NCBI RefSeq assembly: GCF_003258835.1 | Contig: NZ_NPEV01000010.1 | Coordinates: 53,495 to 117,494, forward strand | Source of the DNA: Rhodobium orientis | GTDB lineage: Bacteria > Pseudomonadota > Alphaproteobacteria > Rhizobiales > Rhodobiaceae | Length of the DNA: 64,000 nucleotides | Direction of reading: 5' to 3' | Shown here: positions 52,584 through 62,582 of the stretch, piece after piece | How positions within the stretch are numbered: the first letter of the stretch is position 1 | How the letters are laid out: each line of letters begins with the position of its first letter | The notes under the pieces: generated by a model | The model's database searches: none | Seen by the model: the letters and a program-made list of their open reading frames with translations, nothing else | What the model was told of the DNA's origin: nothing | Translations under genes and position numbers: made by a program

Positions 52584-54176
52584 TCAGGCCGCGCCGTGCT
52601 GCAGGGCGCGCTTTTCGCGGCGCCGCTGGACCGAGGAGGGAATGCGCATGGATTCCCGGTATTTGGCGACCGTGCGCCGGGCGATATCGACGCCGGAATC
52701 CCGGAGCATCTTGACGATCGTATCGTCGGAAAGGATCGCCTCGGGGTTTTCCGCATCGATCAGGCGCCGGATCTGGTGGCGCACCGCCTCGGCGGAATGG
52801 GCCTCGCCGCCCTCGGACGACGATATCGCCGAGGTAAAGAAGTATTTTAATTCGAAGATGCCGCGCGGCGTCGCCATATACTTGTTCGACGTCACCCGGC
52901 TCACCGTCGATTCGTGCATGCTGATGGCTTCCGCCACGGTCCTGAGGTTCAGCGGCTTCAGATGGGCGACGCCGTTGGCCAGGAACCCGTCCTGCTGGCG
53001 GACGATCTCGGTGGAGACCTTGAGGATGGTGCGGGCCCGCTGGTCGAGGCTCTTGACCAGCCAGTTCGCCGTCTGCAGGCAGTCGGAGAGGTAGGTCTTG
53101 GCCTTCTCGTCGACGGCGGCCTTGGAGACGGTGGTGTAGTAGGTCTGGTCGACCAGCACCTTGGGCAGCGTCTCGGTATTGAGTTCGATGATCCAGCCGC
53201 CGGTGTTGGACGGGCGCACGATGACGTCGGGCACGACGGTCTGCACGACGGTGGTGCCGAAGGCGTTGCCGGGCTTGGGATTGAGCGCGCGGATCTCGCC
53301 GATCATGTCGATGAGATCCTCCTCATCGACGCCGCAGATCCGCCTCAGGGCCGAAAAATCGCGCCGGGCGAGGATCTCCAGGTTGTCGACGAGCGCCTTC
53401 ATTGCCGGGTCGAGCCGGTCCCGCTCCTTGAGCTGCAGGGCGAGGCATTCGGCGAGGCTGCGCGCGCCGATGCCGCTCGGATCGAAGGACTGGACGACCC
53501 CGAGCACGCGCTCCACCGTCTCAGGCTCGGTGCCGAGCTGTTCGGCCATGGTCTCGACGTCGCCGGTCAGGTAGCCGGCCTCGTCGATCATGTCGATGAG
53601 ATACTGGCCGATCATCCGCTCGGCCGGGTCGCTCACCGCCAGCACGAGTTGGTCGGCAAGGTGGTCCTGCATCGACTTTTCCGCGCCCAGCACCGAATCG
53701 AGGTCGAAGTCGTCGCCGGTACCGCCGCGGCCGGAGACCTGCGACCAGCTACTGCCGGCAAGGGCGCCGGGATCGCTGACCGGGGCCGGGCTGTCGCTCG
53801 GCCCGTCCTCGGCATAGACGGAGCCGAAATCGGCATCGAGGTCGGAGACGTTGGCATCGGCGCCGGAGGTCAGCGCATCGGCGAGCGGCGCGGTATCAAG
53901 GTCCGGCCCGTCGCTGTCGGAACTGTTGTCGGAGGAGTTGTCGGAATTGCCCGCATCGGACGAGGTGTCGCCCCGGTCGGTCCCCTCATTGCCCTCGCCG
54001 GGGCCGCGCTCGTCGCTTTCGTCGCGCACCAGCAGCGGGTTGCGTTCCAGCTCGGTCTCCACATGGGCGACGAGATCGACATTGGACAGTTGCAGGAGCT
54101 TGATCGCCTGCATGAGCTGCGGCGTCATGACGAGCGCCTGGCTCGTCCGCATTTCGAGTTTCGGCGTCATTGCCAT
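52584..54176 (-). CDS. rpoN: RNA polymerase sigma-54 factor
   Basis: A 530-residue RpoN. Region I is the Gln/Leu-rich start (TSQALVMTPQLMQAIKLLQLSN). The acidic, Ser/Asp-rich region II (about 50-165) is longer than in E. coli. The core-binding region, helix-turn-helix (RTVAEAISMHESTVSRVTSNKYM) and RpoN box ARRTVAKYRE near the C-terminus are present. It recognises -24/-12 promoters. ATG 54176 lies 77 bases from the lptB stop. Confidence 0.97.
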   Translation of the reverse strand: MAMTPKLEMRTSQALVMTPQLMQAIKLLQLSNVDLVAHVETELERNPLLVRDESDERGPGEGNEGTDRGDTSSDAGNSDNSSDNSSDSDGPDLDTAPLADALTSGADANVSDLDADFGSVYAEDGPSDSPAPVSDPGALAGSSWSQVSGRGGTGDDFDLDSVLGAEKSMQDHLADQLVLAVSDPAERMIGQYLIDMIDEAGYLTGDVETMAEQLGTEPETVERVLGVVQSFDPSGIGARSLAECLALQLKERDRLDPAMKALVDNLEILARRDFSALRRICGVDEEDLIDMIGEIRALNPKPGNAFGTTVVQTVVPDVIVRPSNTGGWIIELNTETLPKVLVDQTYYTTVSKAAVDEKAKTYLSDCLQTANWLVKSLDQRARTILKVSTEIVRQQDGFLANGVAHLKPLNLRTVAEAISMHESTVSRVTSNKYMATPRGIFELKYFFTSAISSSEGGEAHSAEAVRHQIRRLIDAENPEAILSDDTIVKMLRDSGVDIARRTVAKYRESMRIPSSVQRRREKRALQHGAA

Positions 54177-54253
54177 GCTCGAGAGCTGCCCCTGTCCCTG
54201 TCCGGCCGGTTGGTCCGTTTCTTGCCTTGCCCCTTTTTAATAGGATGTTCCGA

Positions 54254-55108
54254 CTAAAGCGTAAACCGCTCGCCGAGGTAAAGGCGGCGCACGTCCGGAT
54301 CGGCGACGATCTCGTCGGGGCGGCCTTCGGTGAGGACGGCGCCGGCGGCGATGATGTATGCGCGGTCGATGAGGCCGAGGGTTTCGCGCACGTTGTGGTC
54401 GGTGATCAGGACGCCGATGCCGCGCTGGGTGAGGTGCCGGACGAGGGCCTGGATGTCGCCGACGGCAATCGGATCGATGCCGGCGAACGGCTCGTCGAGC
54501 AGCATGAAGGCCGGCCTGCTGGCCAGCGCCCGGGCGATCTCCACCCGCCGCCGCTCGCCGCCGGACAGCGCGATCGCCGGCGAATCGGCGAGATGGGAGA
54601 TGCCGAACTCCTCAAGCAGTTCCTTGAGCTCGGCCATCCGCTTCTTGCGGTTCGGCTCCGTCACCTCCAGCACCGCAAGGATGTTGTCGCGCACGGTGAG
54701 GCCGCGAAAGATCGAGGCCTCCTGCGGCAGGTAGCCGATGCCGAGCCGGGCGCGCCGGTACATCGGCAGGCCGGTGATGTCGAAGCCGCCGAGTTCGATG
54801 GCGCCGTGGTCGGGCCGGATCAGGCCGGTGATCATATAGAAGACGGTGGTCTTGCCGGCGCCGTTCGGACCGAGGAGGCCGACGGCCTCGCCGCGTCCGA
54901 CCGCCAGCGTGACATCGCTCACCACCTGGCGCTGGCGATAGCTCTTGGCGAGGCTGCGCACGGCCAGCACGTCGCCGCCGGGCGCCGCCGCCTCGGCGGC
55001 AACGATCTGCGGCCCGGCGGGCTCGATCGCCGCATCGCCGTCGCGGCGCGCGCGCCGCGGCCTCGCCGGTGCTCCTCGGCCGGTCAGTCGGCCCATTAGC
55101 CCGCGCAT
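54254..55108 (-). CDS. lptB: LPS export ABC transporter ATPase
   Basis: A 284-residue ATPase with Walker A GPNGAGKTT, Q-loop YLPQEASIFRGL, signature LSGGERRR, Walker B FMLLDEP and a switch His in ITDHNVRETL. LptB drives LPS transport with LptFG. It has an unusual basic/proline-rich N-terminal extension (about 45 residues, GAPARPRRARRD) before the ATPase core. ATG 55108 is chosen; TTG 55114 has better spacing to GGAGGAG, so a two-residue longer form is possible. Confidence 0.95.
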   Translation of the reverse strand: MRGLMGRLTGRGAPARPRRARRDGDAAIEPAGPQIVAAEAAAPGGDVLAVRSLAKSYRQRQVVSDVTLAVGRGEAVGLLGPNGAGKTTVFYMITGLIRPDHGAIELGGFDITGLPMYRRARLGIGYLPQEASIFRGLTVRDNILAVLEVTEPNRKKRMAELKELLEEFGISHLADSPAIALSGGERRRVEIARALASRPAFMLLDEPFAGIDPIAVGDIQALVRHLTQRGIGVLITDHNVRETLGLIDRAYIIAAGAVLTEGRPDEIVADPDVRRLYLGERFTL

Positions 55109-55260
55109 CTTCAAGCTCGGCTCCTCCCGAGGCAACTCGCTGCCGCCGCGCGCAAAAAAAACGGCAGTCCGATTATCCGAAGTATGCAGCGTGAATCGTT
55201 CATGGGGGCGTCATATCCGTCTCGCCGGCATCTGTCGAGCGGACCTTCCGGTGCGCCCCG

Positions 55261-55833
55261 TCAATTCCCGGGCGGGGTTTTTTCTTTGCCAAGGCTCTTG
55301 GGCTGGATCAGCATGCGGATGCGCGACGGGCTGCGGAATTTCGCCTGGCCGGTCTTCATGTCGATCTCAAGGACCTCGCCCTGGATCACATTGGGGCCCT
55401 TCGACAGCACCACGTTGCCGCTCACGGTAAGCTGTTCCGCCTTCAGGTCGAAGACGGCCTTGTCGCCGGTCGCCACTTGGTCGCCGGAGGAGACATAGAC
55501 CTTGCCGCCGGCCTCCAGCTTGGAAATGTCCTGCGCGCCGCCCTTGGCGCCCGGCCCGCCGGTATAGAAGACCTTCAGGTTCTGCGCCTTCAGCACCGCG
55601 TTCTGCTGGCGCACATTGACGTCGCCGCGGAAGATCGCGACCCGCTCCTTGTCGCGCACCTCCAGTTCGCGGGCCTCGATCTGGATCGGATCGTTGGAAT
55701 TGACGCCGAGGCCGGTGAAGGATTCGGTGAACGTCTGGGCCGAGGCGGCGGGCGCATACAGCACCGCACCGGCGAACAGGACCGCGACAGCGAGGCGCGC
55801 AGTCGTCCCAGGGGTTGAAAAAAAGCGGGTCAT
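55261..55833 (-). CDS. lptA: LPS transport periplasmic protein LptA
   Basis: A 190-residue protein with a signal peptide (near SASAQTF) and an OstA-like beta-jellyroll: PIQIEARELEVRDKERVAIFRGDVNVRQQNAVL and NVIQGEVLEIDMKTGQ. LptA bridges the membranes and carries LPS to LptD. Its ATG overlaps lptC by four bases. Confidence 0.92.
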   Translation of the reverse strand: MTRFFSTPGTTARLAVAVLFAGAVLYAPAASAQTFTESFTGLGVNSNDPIQIEARELEVRDKERVAIFRGDVNVRQQNAVLKAQNLKVFYTGGPGAKGGAQDISKLEAGGKVYVSSGDQVATGDKAVFDLKAEQLTVSGNVVLSKGPNVIQGEVLEIDMKTGQAKFRSPSRIRMLIQPKSLGKEKTPPGN

Positions 55834-56600
55834 TGGCCGGTTCCTTGTTCGCCGCCGGATGCGGCGGGGGCCGCGGCGCCTTCCGCGCGCGGCCGTTTTG
55901 TCTTGGCGGCGTCCTTCAACTGCGAGGAAACCTCTTTCGGCAGCTTGTTCCCGGCCGCCGGATTGAGCGTCATCTTGATGCCGTCGCCGAAGAGGATGGT
56001 CTGGCCGTCGTCCTTGACCTCAAGCCGACCGGCCTCGATCGTCCCCTTTTCCGAGGTCAGGCTGAACGGATCGGCGCTGGTCACCACGCCGTCCTTCAGG
56101 TTGATCTCGGCGCCGTTCAGCGTCGCCTGGTAGCCGAGGCTGGAATCGATGGTGATCCGGTCGGTCAGCGAGAGCGTCTCGCTGCTGCCGTCGAAGACGC
56201 CTTCGACCGCCTTGAAGGTGGCCCAGGAGCCGTCGCCGAGTTCGACCCGGGCGCCGATCTTTTCCATGGTGATGACCTTCGGGTTGGCAAGGCTCTGCAC
56301 GGCCCGGTCGGCGGTGACCTCATAGGACCGGTTCTGCTTGTCGTGGCCGGACAGCCGCGGATTGGCCATGACGATGCCGTCGCCGCCGAAGCTGAGCGCC
56401 GACAGGTCGATGGCCGGCGCGAAGGTGGAGATCACCACCATGCCGGCAATCACCGCGACGATGACCGCGGCAACGCTCGGCAGCACGATCTTCAGCCGCC
56501 GCACCCGCCGGCTGTGGCGCACGGCGTCGACACGCGCCCGCTCGCGCTGGCGCGTGGCAAGCGGCGCGGGGCTGTCGGCCGTGGTCGGGTGCGCGGTCAC
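55830..56600 (-). CDS. lptC: LPS export protein LptC
   Basis: A 256-residue protein with one N-terminal membrane anchor (about 36-60, KIVLPSVAAVIVAVIAGMVVIS) and a periplasmic LptC domain. It docks LptA onto the ABC transporter. GTG 56600 is the start. The Ala/Glu-rich C-terminal tail (KTKRPRAEGAAAPAASGG) is not conserved. Confidence 0.9.
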   Translation of the reverse strand: MTAHPTTADSPAPLATRQRERARVDAVRHSRRVRRLKIVLPSVAAVIVAVIAGMVVISTFAPAIDLSALSFGGDGIVMANPRLSGHDKQNRSYEVTADRAVQSLANPKVITMEKIGARVELGDGSWATFKAVEGVFDGSSETLSLTDRITIDSSLGYQATLNGAEINLKDGVVTSADPFSLTSEKGTIEAGRLEVKDDGQTILFGDGIKMTLNPAAGNKLPKEVSSQLKDAAKTKRPRAEGAAAPAASGGEQGTGQ

Positions 56601-56750
56601 TGGGGCTTGGCGGTCCTGTCGCCTGGATCAAGGAAAAGAAATGCGCGCACGGGCGTCATCTGCCGTCCGCGCCGCATCCGGTTCCCACAACAATATGATG
56701 GATTTCGGGCGGATCGCCAGTCGCCGGGCCGTGCCGCCTGTGTCGCGGCA

Positions 56751-57365
56751 TCAGGAATGGGCGAAAATATCCTGTTCCGGCCAGCCGGCAAGGTCGAGCT
56801 TCGCCCGCGTCGGCAGGAAGCGGAAACAGGCCTCGGCCATCTCCGTGCGCCCCTCGCGGGCGAGCATCGTCTGCAGCCTGTCGCGGAGTTGGTGCAGGTG
56901 CAGCACGTCCGATGCGGCATAGGAGAGCTGGGCGTCGCTGAGGGTCTCGGCCGCCCAGTCGGAACTCTGCTGCTGCTTCGACAGGTCGATGTTCAGCAAT
57001 TCGCGGCAGATGTCCTTGAGGCCGTGGCGGTCGGTATAGGTGCGCACCAGCCTGGAGGCGATCTTGGTGCACCAGACCGGCTCCGGCATGACGCCGAAGG
57101 CGTGATAGAGCACGGCGACATCGAAGCGCGCGAAATGGAAGATCTTGACGACATCCGGATCGGCGAGGAGCCGGACGAGGTTCGGCGCCTCGCTCTGGCC
57201 GCGGGCGATCTGCACCACGTCGGCGGTGCCGTCGCCGGGCGAGAGCTGCACCACGCAGAGCCGGTCGCGATGGGGATTGAGGCCGAGGGTTTCGGTGTCG
57301 ATGGCGACCGAGCCCGTGTAGCGGGACAGATCGGGGAGGTCGCCTTTGTGGAGCCGGATGGTCAT
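56751..57365 (-). CDS. rnd: Ribonuclease D
   Basis: A 204-residue DEDDy 3'-5' exonuclease: IDTETLGL (Asp, Glu), HFARFDVAVLY (Asp), and a Tyr-x3-Asp in SYAASDVLHL. It is shorter than E. coli RNase D, having only the exonuclease domain without HRDC domains, as in many alphaproteobacteria. ATG 57365 has GGGAA upstream. It matures tRNA 3' ends; it ends 151 bases before lptC. Confidence 0.92.
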   Translation of the reverse strand: MTIRLHKGDLPDLSRYTGSVAIDTETLGLNPHRDRLCVVQLSPGDGTADVVQIARGQSEAPNLVRLLADPDVVKIFHFARFDVAVLYHAFGVMPEPVWCTKIASRLVRTYTDRHGLKDICRELLNIDLSKQQQSSDWAAETLSDAQLSYAASDVLHLHQLRDRLQTMLAREGRTEMAEACFRFLPTRAKLDLAGWPEQDIFAHS

Positions 57366-57492
57366 CGGTGTTCCCGTGGTCTTGCGGGCGGGCTGCTCAT
57401 CCCTCCGGCCGTCCAACGAAAACGCCGGCCGCCCCGTTTCCCGGGCGCCGGCGCCGAATGAAGCGGCCGGGCGTTTTTTCAAACGCTCCGGA

Positions 57493-57579
57493 TGGTGCCC
57501 AGGAGAGGACTCGAACCTCCACGCCCTTTCGAGCACTAGCACCTGAAGCTAGCGCGTCTACCAATTCCGCCACCTGGGC
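57493..57579 (-). tRNA. tRNA-Leu (anticodon CAG)
   Basis: Read on the minus strand: acceptor GCCCAGG at 57579 paired with CCTGGGC, D-arm GCGGAATTGGTAGACGC, anticodon stem CTAGC/GCTAG with loop TTCAGGT (anticodon CAG), a long class II variable arm (TGCTCGAAAGGGCG), T-arm GGAGGTTCGAGTCCTCT and a genome-encoded CCA. It sits between rnd and the NDUFA9-like gene. Confidence 0.97.
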
Positions 57580-57739
57580 CAACGGCGAAGGAGCTTTAAG
57601 GGTCGCTTGCCGGCTTGTCAATCGGTGTGTGCGGCCGCGGCAGCATCGATGCCCCGCCGCCGCCCCTGTACAGGCTTCGGGCGAGCGGGTAAGAGAAATG
57701 CGAACCTTTGCATTCGGCTTCGAACGGCGGTGGATTCCA

Positions 57740-58711
57740 ATGGCAGTCTCGCAGAACTCCAAACTGGTGACGGTTTTCGGCGGATCGGGTTTCGTCGGCC
57801 GCCATGTGGTCAGGGCGCTGGTCGCCCGCGGCTGGCGCGTGCGCGTCGCGGTGCGCCGGCCCGATCTCGCCTTCTTCCTGCAGCCGATCGGTGCGGTCGG
57901 CCAGATCCACGCCGTCCAGGCCAATCTGCGCTATCCCGAATCGATCGAACGGGCGCTCGTCGGCGCCGACGCCGTGGTCAATTCCGTCGGCATCCTGGTG
58001 CCGAGCGGCAAGCAGACCTTCGAGGCTCTGGTGGCCGAAGGCGCGAAACAGATTGCCGAGGCCGCGGCCAGGGCCGGCATCACCAATGTGGCGCACATCT
58101 CCGCCATCGGCGCCGATGCCGAATCGGCCGCCGGCTACGGCCGCGCCAAGGCGGCCGGCGAGGCCGGCGTCCTTGCCGCCGTGCCGGGCGCGACGATCCT
58201 CAGGCCCTCCATCGTTTTCGGGCCGGAGGACGACTTCTTCAACCGCTTTGCCTCCATGGCGACGATGTCGCCGGTCATCCCGCTGATCGGCGGCGGCACG
58301 AAGTTCCAGCCGGTCTTCGTCGGCGACGTCGCCGAGGCGGTCGCCATGGCCCTTGAGGGCAAGACCGAGCCGGGCGGCGTCTACGAGCTCGGCGGGCCGG
58401 AGGTGAAGACGTTCCGGGAATGCATCGAGGTGATGCTGGAGGTCATCGACCGCAAGCGCGCCATCGTCTCGCTGCCGCTCCGCATCGCCAGCATGCAGGC
58501 CTGGCTGCTGGAGAAGCTGCCGAAGCCGATGCTGACCCGCGACCAGGTCAGGATGCTCGCCCGCGACAACGTCGTCTCCGAGGAAGCGAAGGCGGCCGGC
58601 CGCACGCTGGAAGGCCTCGGCATCGAGGGTCGCACGCTGGAGGCGATCCTGCCGACCTACCTGACCCGGTTCCGGCCGCGCGGCCAGTTCAACATGCCGC
58701 GCACGGCCTGA
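57740..58711 (+). CDS. NDUFA9-like NAD(P)H-binding protein
   Basis: A 323-residue extended-SDR protein of the complex-I NDUFA9-like family: VTVFGGSGFVGRHVVRALVARGW, HISAIGADAESAAGYGRAKAAGE and ATILRPSIVFGPEDDFFNRFA. In mitochondria this is an accessory complex-I subunit binding NADPH; bacterial members may assist complex I or quinone synthesis. ATG 57740 is favoured; ATG 57698 is possible. It precedes uppP by 63 bases and may be co-transcribed. Confidence 0.9.
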   Translation: MAVSQNSKLVTVFGGSGFVGRHVVRALVARGWRVRVAVRRPDLAFFLQPIGAVGQIHAVQANLRYPESIERALVGADAVVNSVGILVPSGKQTFEALVAEGAKQIAEAAARAGITNVAHISAIGADAESAAGYGRAKAAGEAGVLAAVPGATILRPSIVFGPEDDFFNRFASMATMSPVIPLIGGGTKFQPVFVGDVAEAVAMALEGKTEPGGVYELGGPEVKTFRECIEVMLEVIDRKRAIVSLPLRIASMQAWLLEKLPKPMLTRDQVRMLARDNVVSEEAKAAGRTLEGLGIEGRTLEAILPTYLTRFRPRGQFNMPRTA

Positions 58712-58774
58712 CGCCCCTCCGATCGATGGCCGAGCGGGGCGCTTCCCCGGATCGCCCGCCAGGATGCCTCTTTC

Positions 58775-59599
58775 ATGTCCATTGAACAGATCGTCGTCCT
58801 GGCCATCGTCCAGGGCATCACCGAGTTTCTGCCGATCTCCTCGTCGGGACACCTGATCCTGATCCCGGCGCTGACCGGCTGGCCGGACCAGGGCTTGATC
58901 ACCGACGTCATGGTCCATGTCGGCTCGCTGTTCGCCATCCTGGTTTATTTCTGGCGCGATGTGCTGACGATCCTGAAGGGCTGCGTCGACCTTGCCCGCC
59001 TGCGCTGGACATGGGCCGCGCGGCTTGCCGCCTACATCATCGTCGGCACCATTCCGGCGGTCGTCGTCGGCCTGATCTTCAAGCTCACCGGCTTCCTAGA
59101 CTATATTCGCGGCGTCGAGATCGTCGCCTGGAACGCCGTCATCTTCGGTATCCTGCTCTATGTCGCCGACGCTTTTGGTCCGCGCCTGAAATCGATGGCG
59201 GAGATGCGGTTCGGGCCGGCGATCATCATCGGCATCGCCCAGTCGCTGGCGCTGGTGCCCGGCACCAGCCGCTCCGGCATCACCATGACGGCGGCCCGGG
59301 CCATGGGCTTCAGGCGCGACGAGTCGGCGCGGTTCTCCTTCCTGCTCGGCGTGCCGGCGATCTCCGCGGCGGGCCTCCTGACCTTCCTGGAGGCCTATGA
59401 GACCGGCGAGCCGATCCCGACCGATGCGTTTTATGCCGCCGGGCTCACCTTCTTTTCGGCGCTGGCGGCGATCGCCTTCCTGATGGCCATCGTCAAGCGG
59501 ATGAGCTTTTTGCCGTTCGTGATCTACCGGCTTGCCCTCGCCTTGGCACTTTTCGCCCTTATCTACGGCTGGATCCCCGGGGTGGCGCCGCCCGCCTGA
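58775..59599 (+). CDS. uppP: Undecaprenyl-diphosphatase
   Basis: A 274-residue membrane enzyme dephosphorylating undecaprenyl diphosphate for peptidoglycan carrier recycling. Motifs are GITEFLPISSSGHLIL and LVPGTSRSGITM. Seven or eight membrane segments. ATG 58775. Overexpression confers bacitracin resistance in this family, hence the alternative name BacA. Confidence 0.96.
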   Translation: MSIEQIVVLAIVQGITEFLPISSSGHLILIPALTGWPDQGLITDVMVHVGSLFAILVYFWRDVLTILKGCVDLARLRWTWAARLAAYIIVGTIPAVVVGLIFKLTGFLDYIRGVEIVAWNAVIFGILLYVADAFGPRLKSMAEMRFGPAIIIGIAQSLALVPGTSRSGITMTAARAMGFRRDESARFSFLLGVPAISAAGLLTFLEAYETGEPIPTDAFYAAGLTFFSALAAIAFLMAIVKRMSFLPFVIYRLALALALFALIYGWIPGVAPPA

Positions 59600-59720
59600 C
59601 CGAATCCGCGCGACGTCTCGCGCGAGTGTTCCGGTTGAGTGGAACCGGTTTGCCCCCTATAGACGTTTCCCCGGTTCACGATACCCGGCGCATGTGGCGC
59701 CGGGCTTTGAACGAAATGCC

Positions 59721-60413
59721 ATGCTGACCCTTTACCACCAGCCCTTCTCGCCTGCCTGCCGCTTCGTCCGTCTCGCGATTTCCGAGCACAACGCCGAAAG
59801 CGATCTCATCGTCGAGCCGTTCTGGGAGCGCCGGCCGGAATTCCTCAAGCTCAACCCCGCCGGCGAACTGCCGGTGCTGGTGGAGAACGACGGCCCGCCG
59901 ATCGTTGGCGCCCGGGCGATCATGGAATATCTCGACGAGACCCGCGGCTATATGCAGGAAAGCCGCCGGCTGATGCCGGACCACCCGGAAAAGCGCGCCG
60001 AGATGCGCCGCCTCGTCGACTGGTTCCTCGACAAGTTCGACCGCGAGGTCGGCGGCATCTTCGTCCACGAGAAGGTGTTCAAGCAGGACATGCCGCAGCG
60101 CTGCGGCGGCGGCGCGCCGGATTCGGCCATGCTGCGCGCGGCCCGCGCCAACATCCGCCCGCATCTGCGCTATATTGGCTATCTCGCATCGATCCGGAAC
60201 TGGCTGGCCGGCGACCGCTTCTCCTACGCCGATCTTGCCGCCGCTTCGGGGATTTCCTGCGTCGACTACCTTGGCGAGGTGCCATGGGAAGAGGACGAGA
60301 CCGCAAAGACCTGGTACGCGCGGGTGAAGTCGCGGCCGATCTTCCGCCCGCTCTTGAACGAAAAGGTGCGCGGCATGCCGCCGTCGCGGACATACGCCGA
60401 CCTGGACTTTTGA
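59721..60413 (+). CDS. Glutathione S-transferase family protein
   Basis: A 230-residue GST-like protein. The thioredoxin-fold N-terminus has [19 protein letters not shown] with the catalytic-position Ser and Cys of the beta/omega kind, then [12 protein letters not shown] with the cis-Pro. The C-terminal helical domain has [19 protein letters not shown]. It precedes queG, a common pairing in Rhizobiales. Substrate unknown. Confidence 0.9.
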   Translation: MLTLYHQPFSPACRFVRLAISEHNAESDLIVEPFWERRPEFLKLNPAGELPVLVENDGPPIVGARAIMEYLDETRGYMQESRRLMPDHPEKRAEMRRLVDWFLDKFDREVGGIFVHEKVFKQDMPQRCGGGAPDSAMLRAARANIRPHLRYIGYLASIRNWLAGDRFSYADLAAASGISCVDYLGEVPWEEDETAKTWYARVKSRPIFRPLLNEKVRGMPPSRTYADLDF

Positions 60414-60519
60414 GGCCGGGTCGCAACCGTTTTCCGGAGGGCATCGACGACCCTCGTTCCAGGATGCGCGGAGGATATGGCGGGCGAGGCCGTCCCGATT
60501 GTTGTGTGAGGCCCGGTCG

Positions 60520-61668
60520 ATGCCCGACAAGCTAAGACCCGCGCTCGAGGCGCGCGCAAAGGCTCTTGGCTTTGACGCGGTACGCATCGCCCCCGCCGAT
60601 ATCGGCGAAACGCCGGGCGAACACCTTGCCGACTTCGTCGCTGCCGGCCACCACGGCACCATGGACTGGATGGCGATGACGCTGGACCGTCGCAGGAGCC
60701 CGCGGGCACTGTGGCCCGAAGCGCGTTCCGTTGTCGTCCTCGGCCTCAATTACGGCCCGGAGCGCGACCCGCGCGAGATCCTGGAAAAACCCGACCGCGG
60801 GGCGATCGCGGCCTATGCCGGCAACCGCGACTACCACGACATCGTCAAGGGACGGCTGAAGCAGCTCGCCGGCTGGCTCGCCTCCCGTGCCGACTGCGAC
60901 GTCAAGGTCTTCGTCGACACCGCCCCGGTGATGGAAAAGCCGATCGCCGCCCATGCCGGTCTCGGCTGGCAGGGCAAGCACACCAACCTCGTCTCGCGCG
61001 ACTACGGCTCCTGGCTGTTCCTCGGCGAGATCTATACGACCCTCGACCTTGCCCCCGATCCGCCGCTCGCCGACCATTGCGGCTCGTGCCGGGCCTGCCT
61101 CGACGCCTGTCCGACCGGGGCGCTGCCGGAGCCCTACCGGATCGACGCGCGCCTTTGCATCTCCTACCTCACCATCGAGATGAAGGGACCGATCCCGCGG
61201 CATCTGCGCCCGGCTATCGGCAACCGCATCTATGGCTGCGACGACTGCCTCGCCGTCTGCCCCTGGAACAAATATGCCAGCGCCACCAGGGAGATGAAGC
61301 TTGCCGTCCGCGACGATCTGGAAGCCCCCCGACTCGCCGACCTGGCAGCGCTCGACGACGCGGCTTTCCGGGCGTTCTTTTCCGGCTCGCCGGCAAAACG
61401 CATCGGCCGCGACCGCTTCGTGCGCAACGTCCTCATCGCCATCGGCAACTCCGGGGACACCGCATTGCTCCAATCGGTCAGGCCGCTCCTGGCCGACGAA
61501 TCGCCCCTGGTGCGCGGCGCTGCCGCCTGGGCATTTCGGCGCCTTGCCGCGCCGGGCGCGATCGAAACGACGCGCACGCAGAGACTGGCGCTTGAGACCG
61601 ACACCGATGTGCGCGCAGAATGGGCGGCAGAAAAAGAACGCGAGCGTAAGGAGGAAACGGGGCAATGA
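60520..61668 (+). CDS. queG: Epoxyqueuosine reductase
   Basis: A 382-residue QueG. The catalytic Asp is in [13 protein letters not shown], the cobalamin-binding region follows, and two [4Fe-4S] clusters are carried by [12 protein letters not shown] and [16 protein letters not shown]-terminal HEAT-like repeat region is present (about 275-345). QueG reduces epoxyqueuosine to queuosine in tRNA. ATG 60520. It overlaps the next gene (ATGA). Confidence 0.96.
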   Translation: MPDKLRPALEARAKALGFDAVRIAPADIGETPGEHLADFVAAGHHGTMDWMAMTLDRRRSPRALWPEARSVVVLGLNYGPERDPREILEKPDRGAIAAYAGNRDYHDIVKGRLKQLAGWLASRADCDVKVFVDTAPVMEKPIAAHAGLGWQGKHTNLVSRDYGSWLFLGEIYTTLDLAPDPPLADHCGSCRACLDACPTGALPEPYRIDARLCISYLTIEMKGPIPRHLRPAIGNRIYGCDDCLAVCPWNKYASATREMKLAVRDDLEAPRLADLAALDDAAFRAFFSGSPAKRIGRDRFVRNVLIAIGNSGDTALLQSVRPLLADESPLVRGAAAWAFRRLAAPGAIETTRTQRLALETDTDVRAEWAAEKERERKEETGQ

Positions 61669-62576
61669 GCGGGGCAGGGGAGCGTTTGTTCGTGTTCGGG
61701 TTCGGCAATTCAGCAAAGGCGCTCAATCGCCTTGCCGCCGACCGCTTTGCCTCGATCGCCGGCACCACCCGCAGTCCGGAGGGCGCCGAGGCGCTGGAAG
61801 AGTTGGGCGTCGACGCCTTCGTCTTTGACGGCACCAAGCCGGGCAGGGGCATTGCAGATGCCCTCAAGTCGGCGACCTATGTGCTGTCCTCCGTGCCGCC
61901 GGGCGAGGACGGCGATCCGGTGCTCGCCCACCATGCCGCCGACATTGCCGCGGCCCCAGGGCTGCGCTGGGTCGGCTATCTCTCCACCATCGGCGTCTAT
62001 GGCGACCATCGCGGCGCCGTCATCGACGAGGAGACCCCGTGCCGTCCGGCCAGCCCGCGCTCGCGCCGCCGGCTGGAAGCGGAAGCCGCCTGGACCGACC
62101 TTGCCGAGGAGATCGGCGTGCCGGCCGCCATCTTCCGCCTTGCCGGCATCTACGGCCCCGGCCACAACGTCATGGTCCGGCTGATGAAGGGAACGGCGCG
62201 GCGGCTGGTCAAGCCCGGCCAGGTCTTCAACCGCATCCATGTCGACGACATCGCCTCGATTGTCGCCGCGGCCATCGCCGAGGATTGCGGCGGCATCTTC
62301 AACGTTACCGACGACGAGGCCGCCCCGCCCCAGGACGTCGTTGCCTTCGGGGCCCAACTAATGGGCGTCGAGCCGCCGCCGGAGGAGGACTTCGCCACCG
62401 CGGAGCTGTCGCCGATGGCCCGCTCCTTCTACGGCGAATCGAAGATCGTCTCCAACGACAAGGCGAAGTCCGTTCTCGGCTGGAAGCCGCGCTATCCGGA
62501 CTATCGCAGCGGCCTGAAGCGGCTCTGGACAACCGGCGACTGGGACGCGGAAACGACGTCCGAGCGCAAGCGCTGA
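61665..62576 (+). CDS. YeeZ-like NAD-dependent epimerase family protein
   Basis: A 303-residue atypical extended SDR beginning [18 protein letters not shown], with [11 protein letters not shown] and [11 protein letters not shown]. The nucleotide motif GFGNSAKA is the relaxed form of this subgroup. It follows queG with a four-base overlap and is probably translationally coupled. The role is unknown. Confidence 0.88.
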   Translation: MSGAGERLFVFGFGNSAKALNRLAADRFASIAGTTRSPEGAEALEELGVDAFVFDGTKPGRGIADALKSATYVLSSVPPGEDGDPVLAHHAADIAAAPGLRWVGYLSTIGVYGDHRGAVIDEETPCRPASPRSRRRLEAEAAWTDLAEEIGVPAAIFRLAGIYGPGHNVMVRLMKGTARRLVKPGQVFNRIHVDDIASIVAAAIAEDCGGIFNVTDDEAAPPQDVVAFGAQLMGVEPPPEEDFATAELSPMARSFYGESKIVSNDKAKSVLGWKPRYPDYRSGLKRLWTTGDWDAETTSERKR

Positions 62577-62582
62577 GCCGGC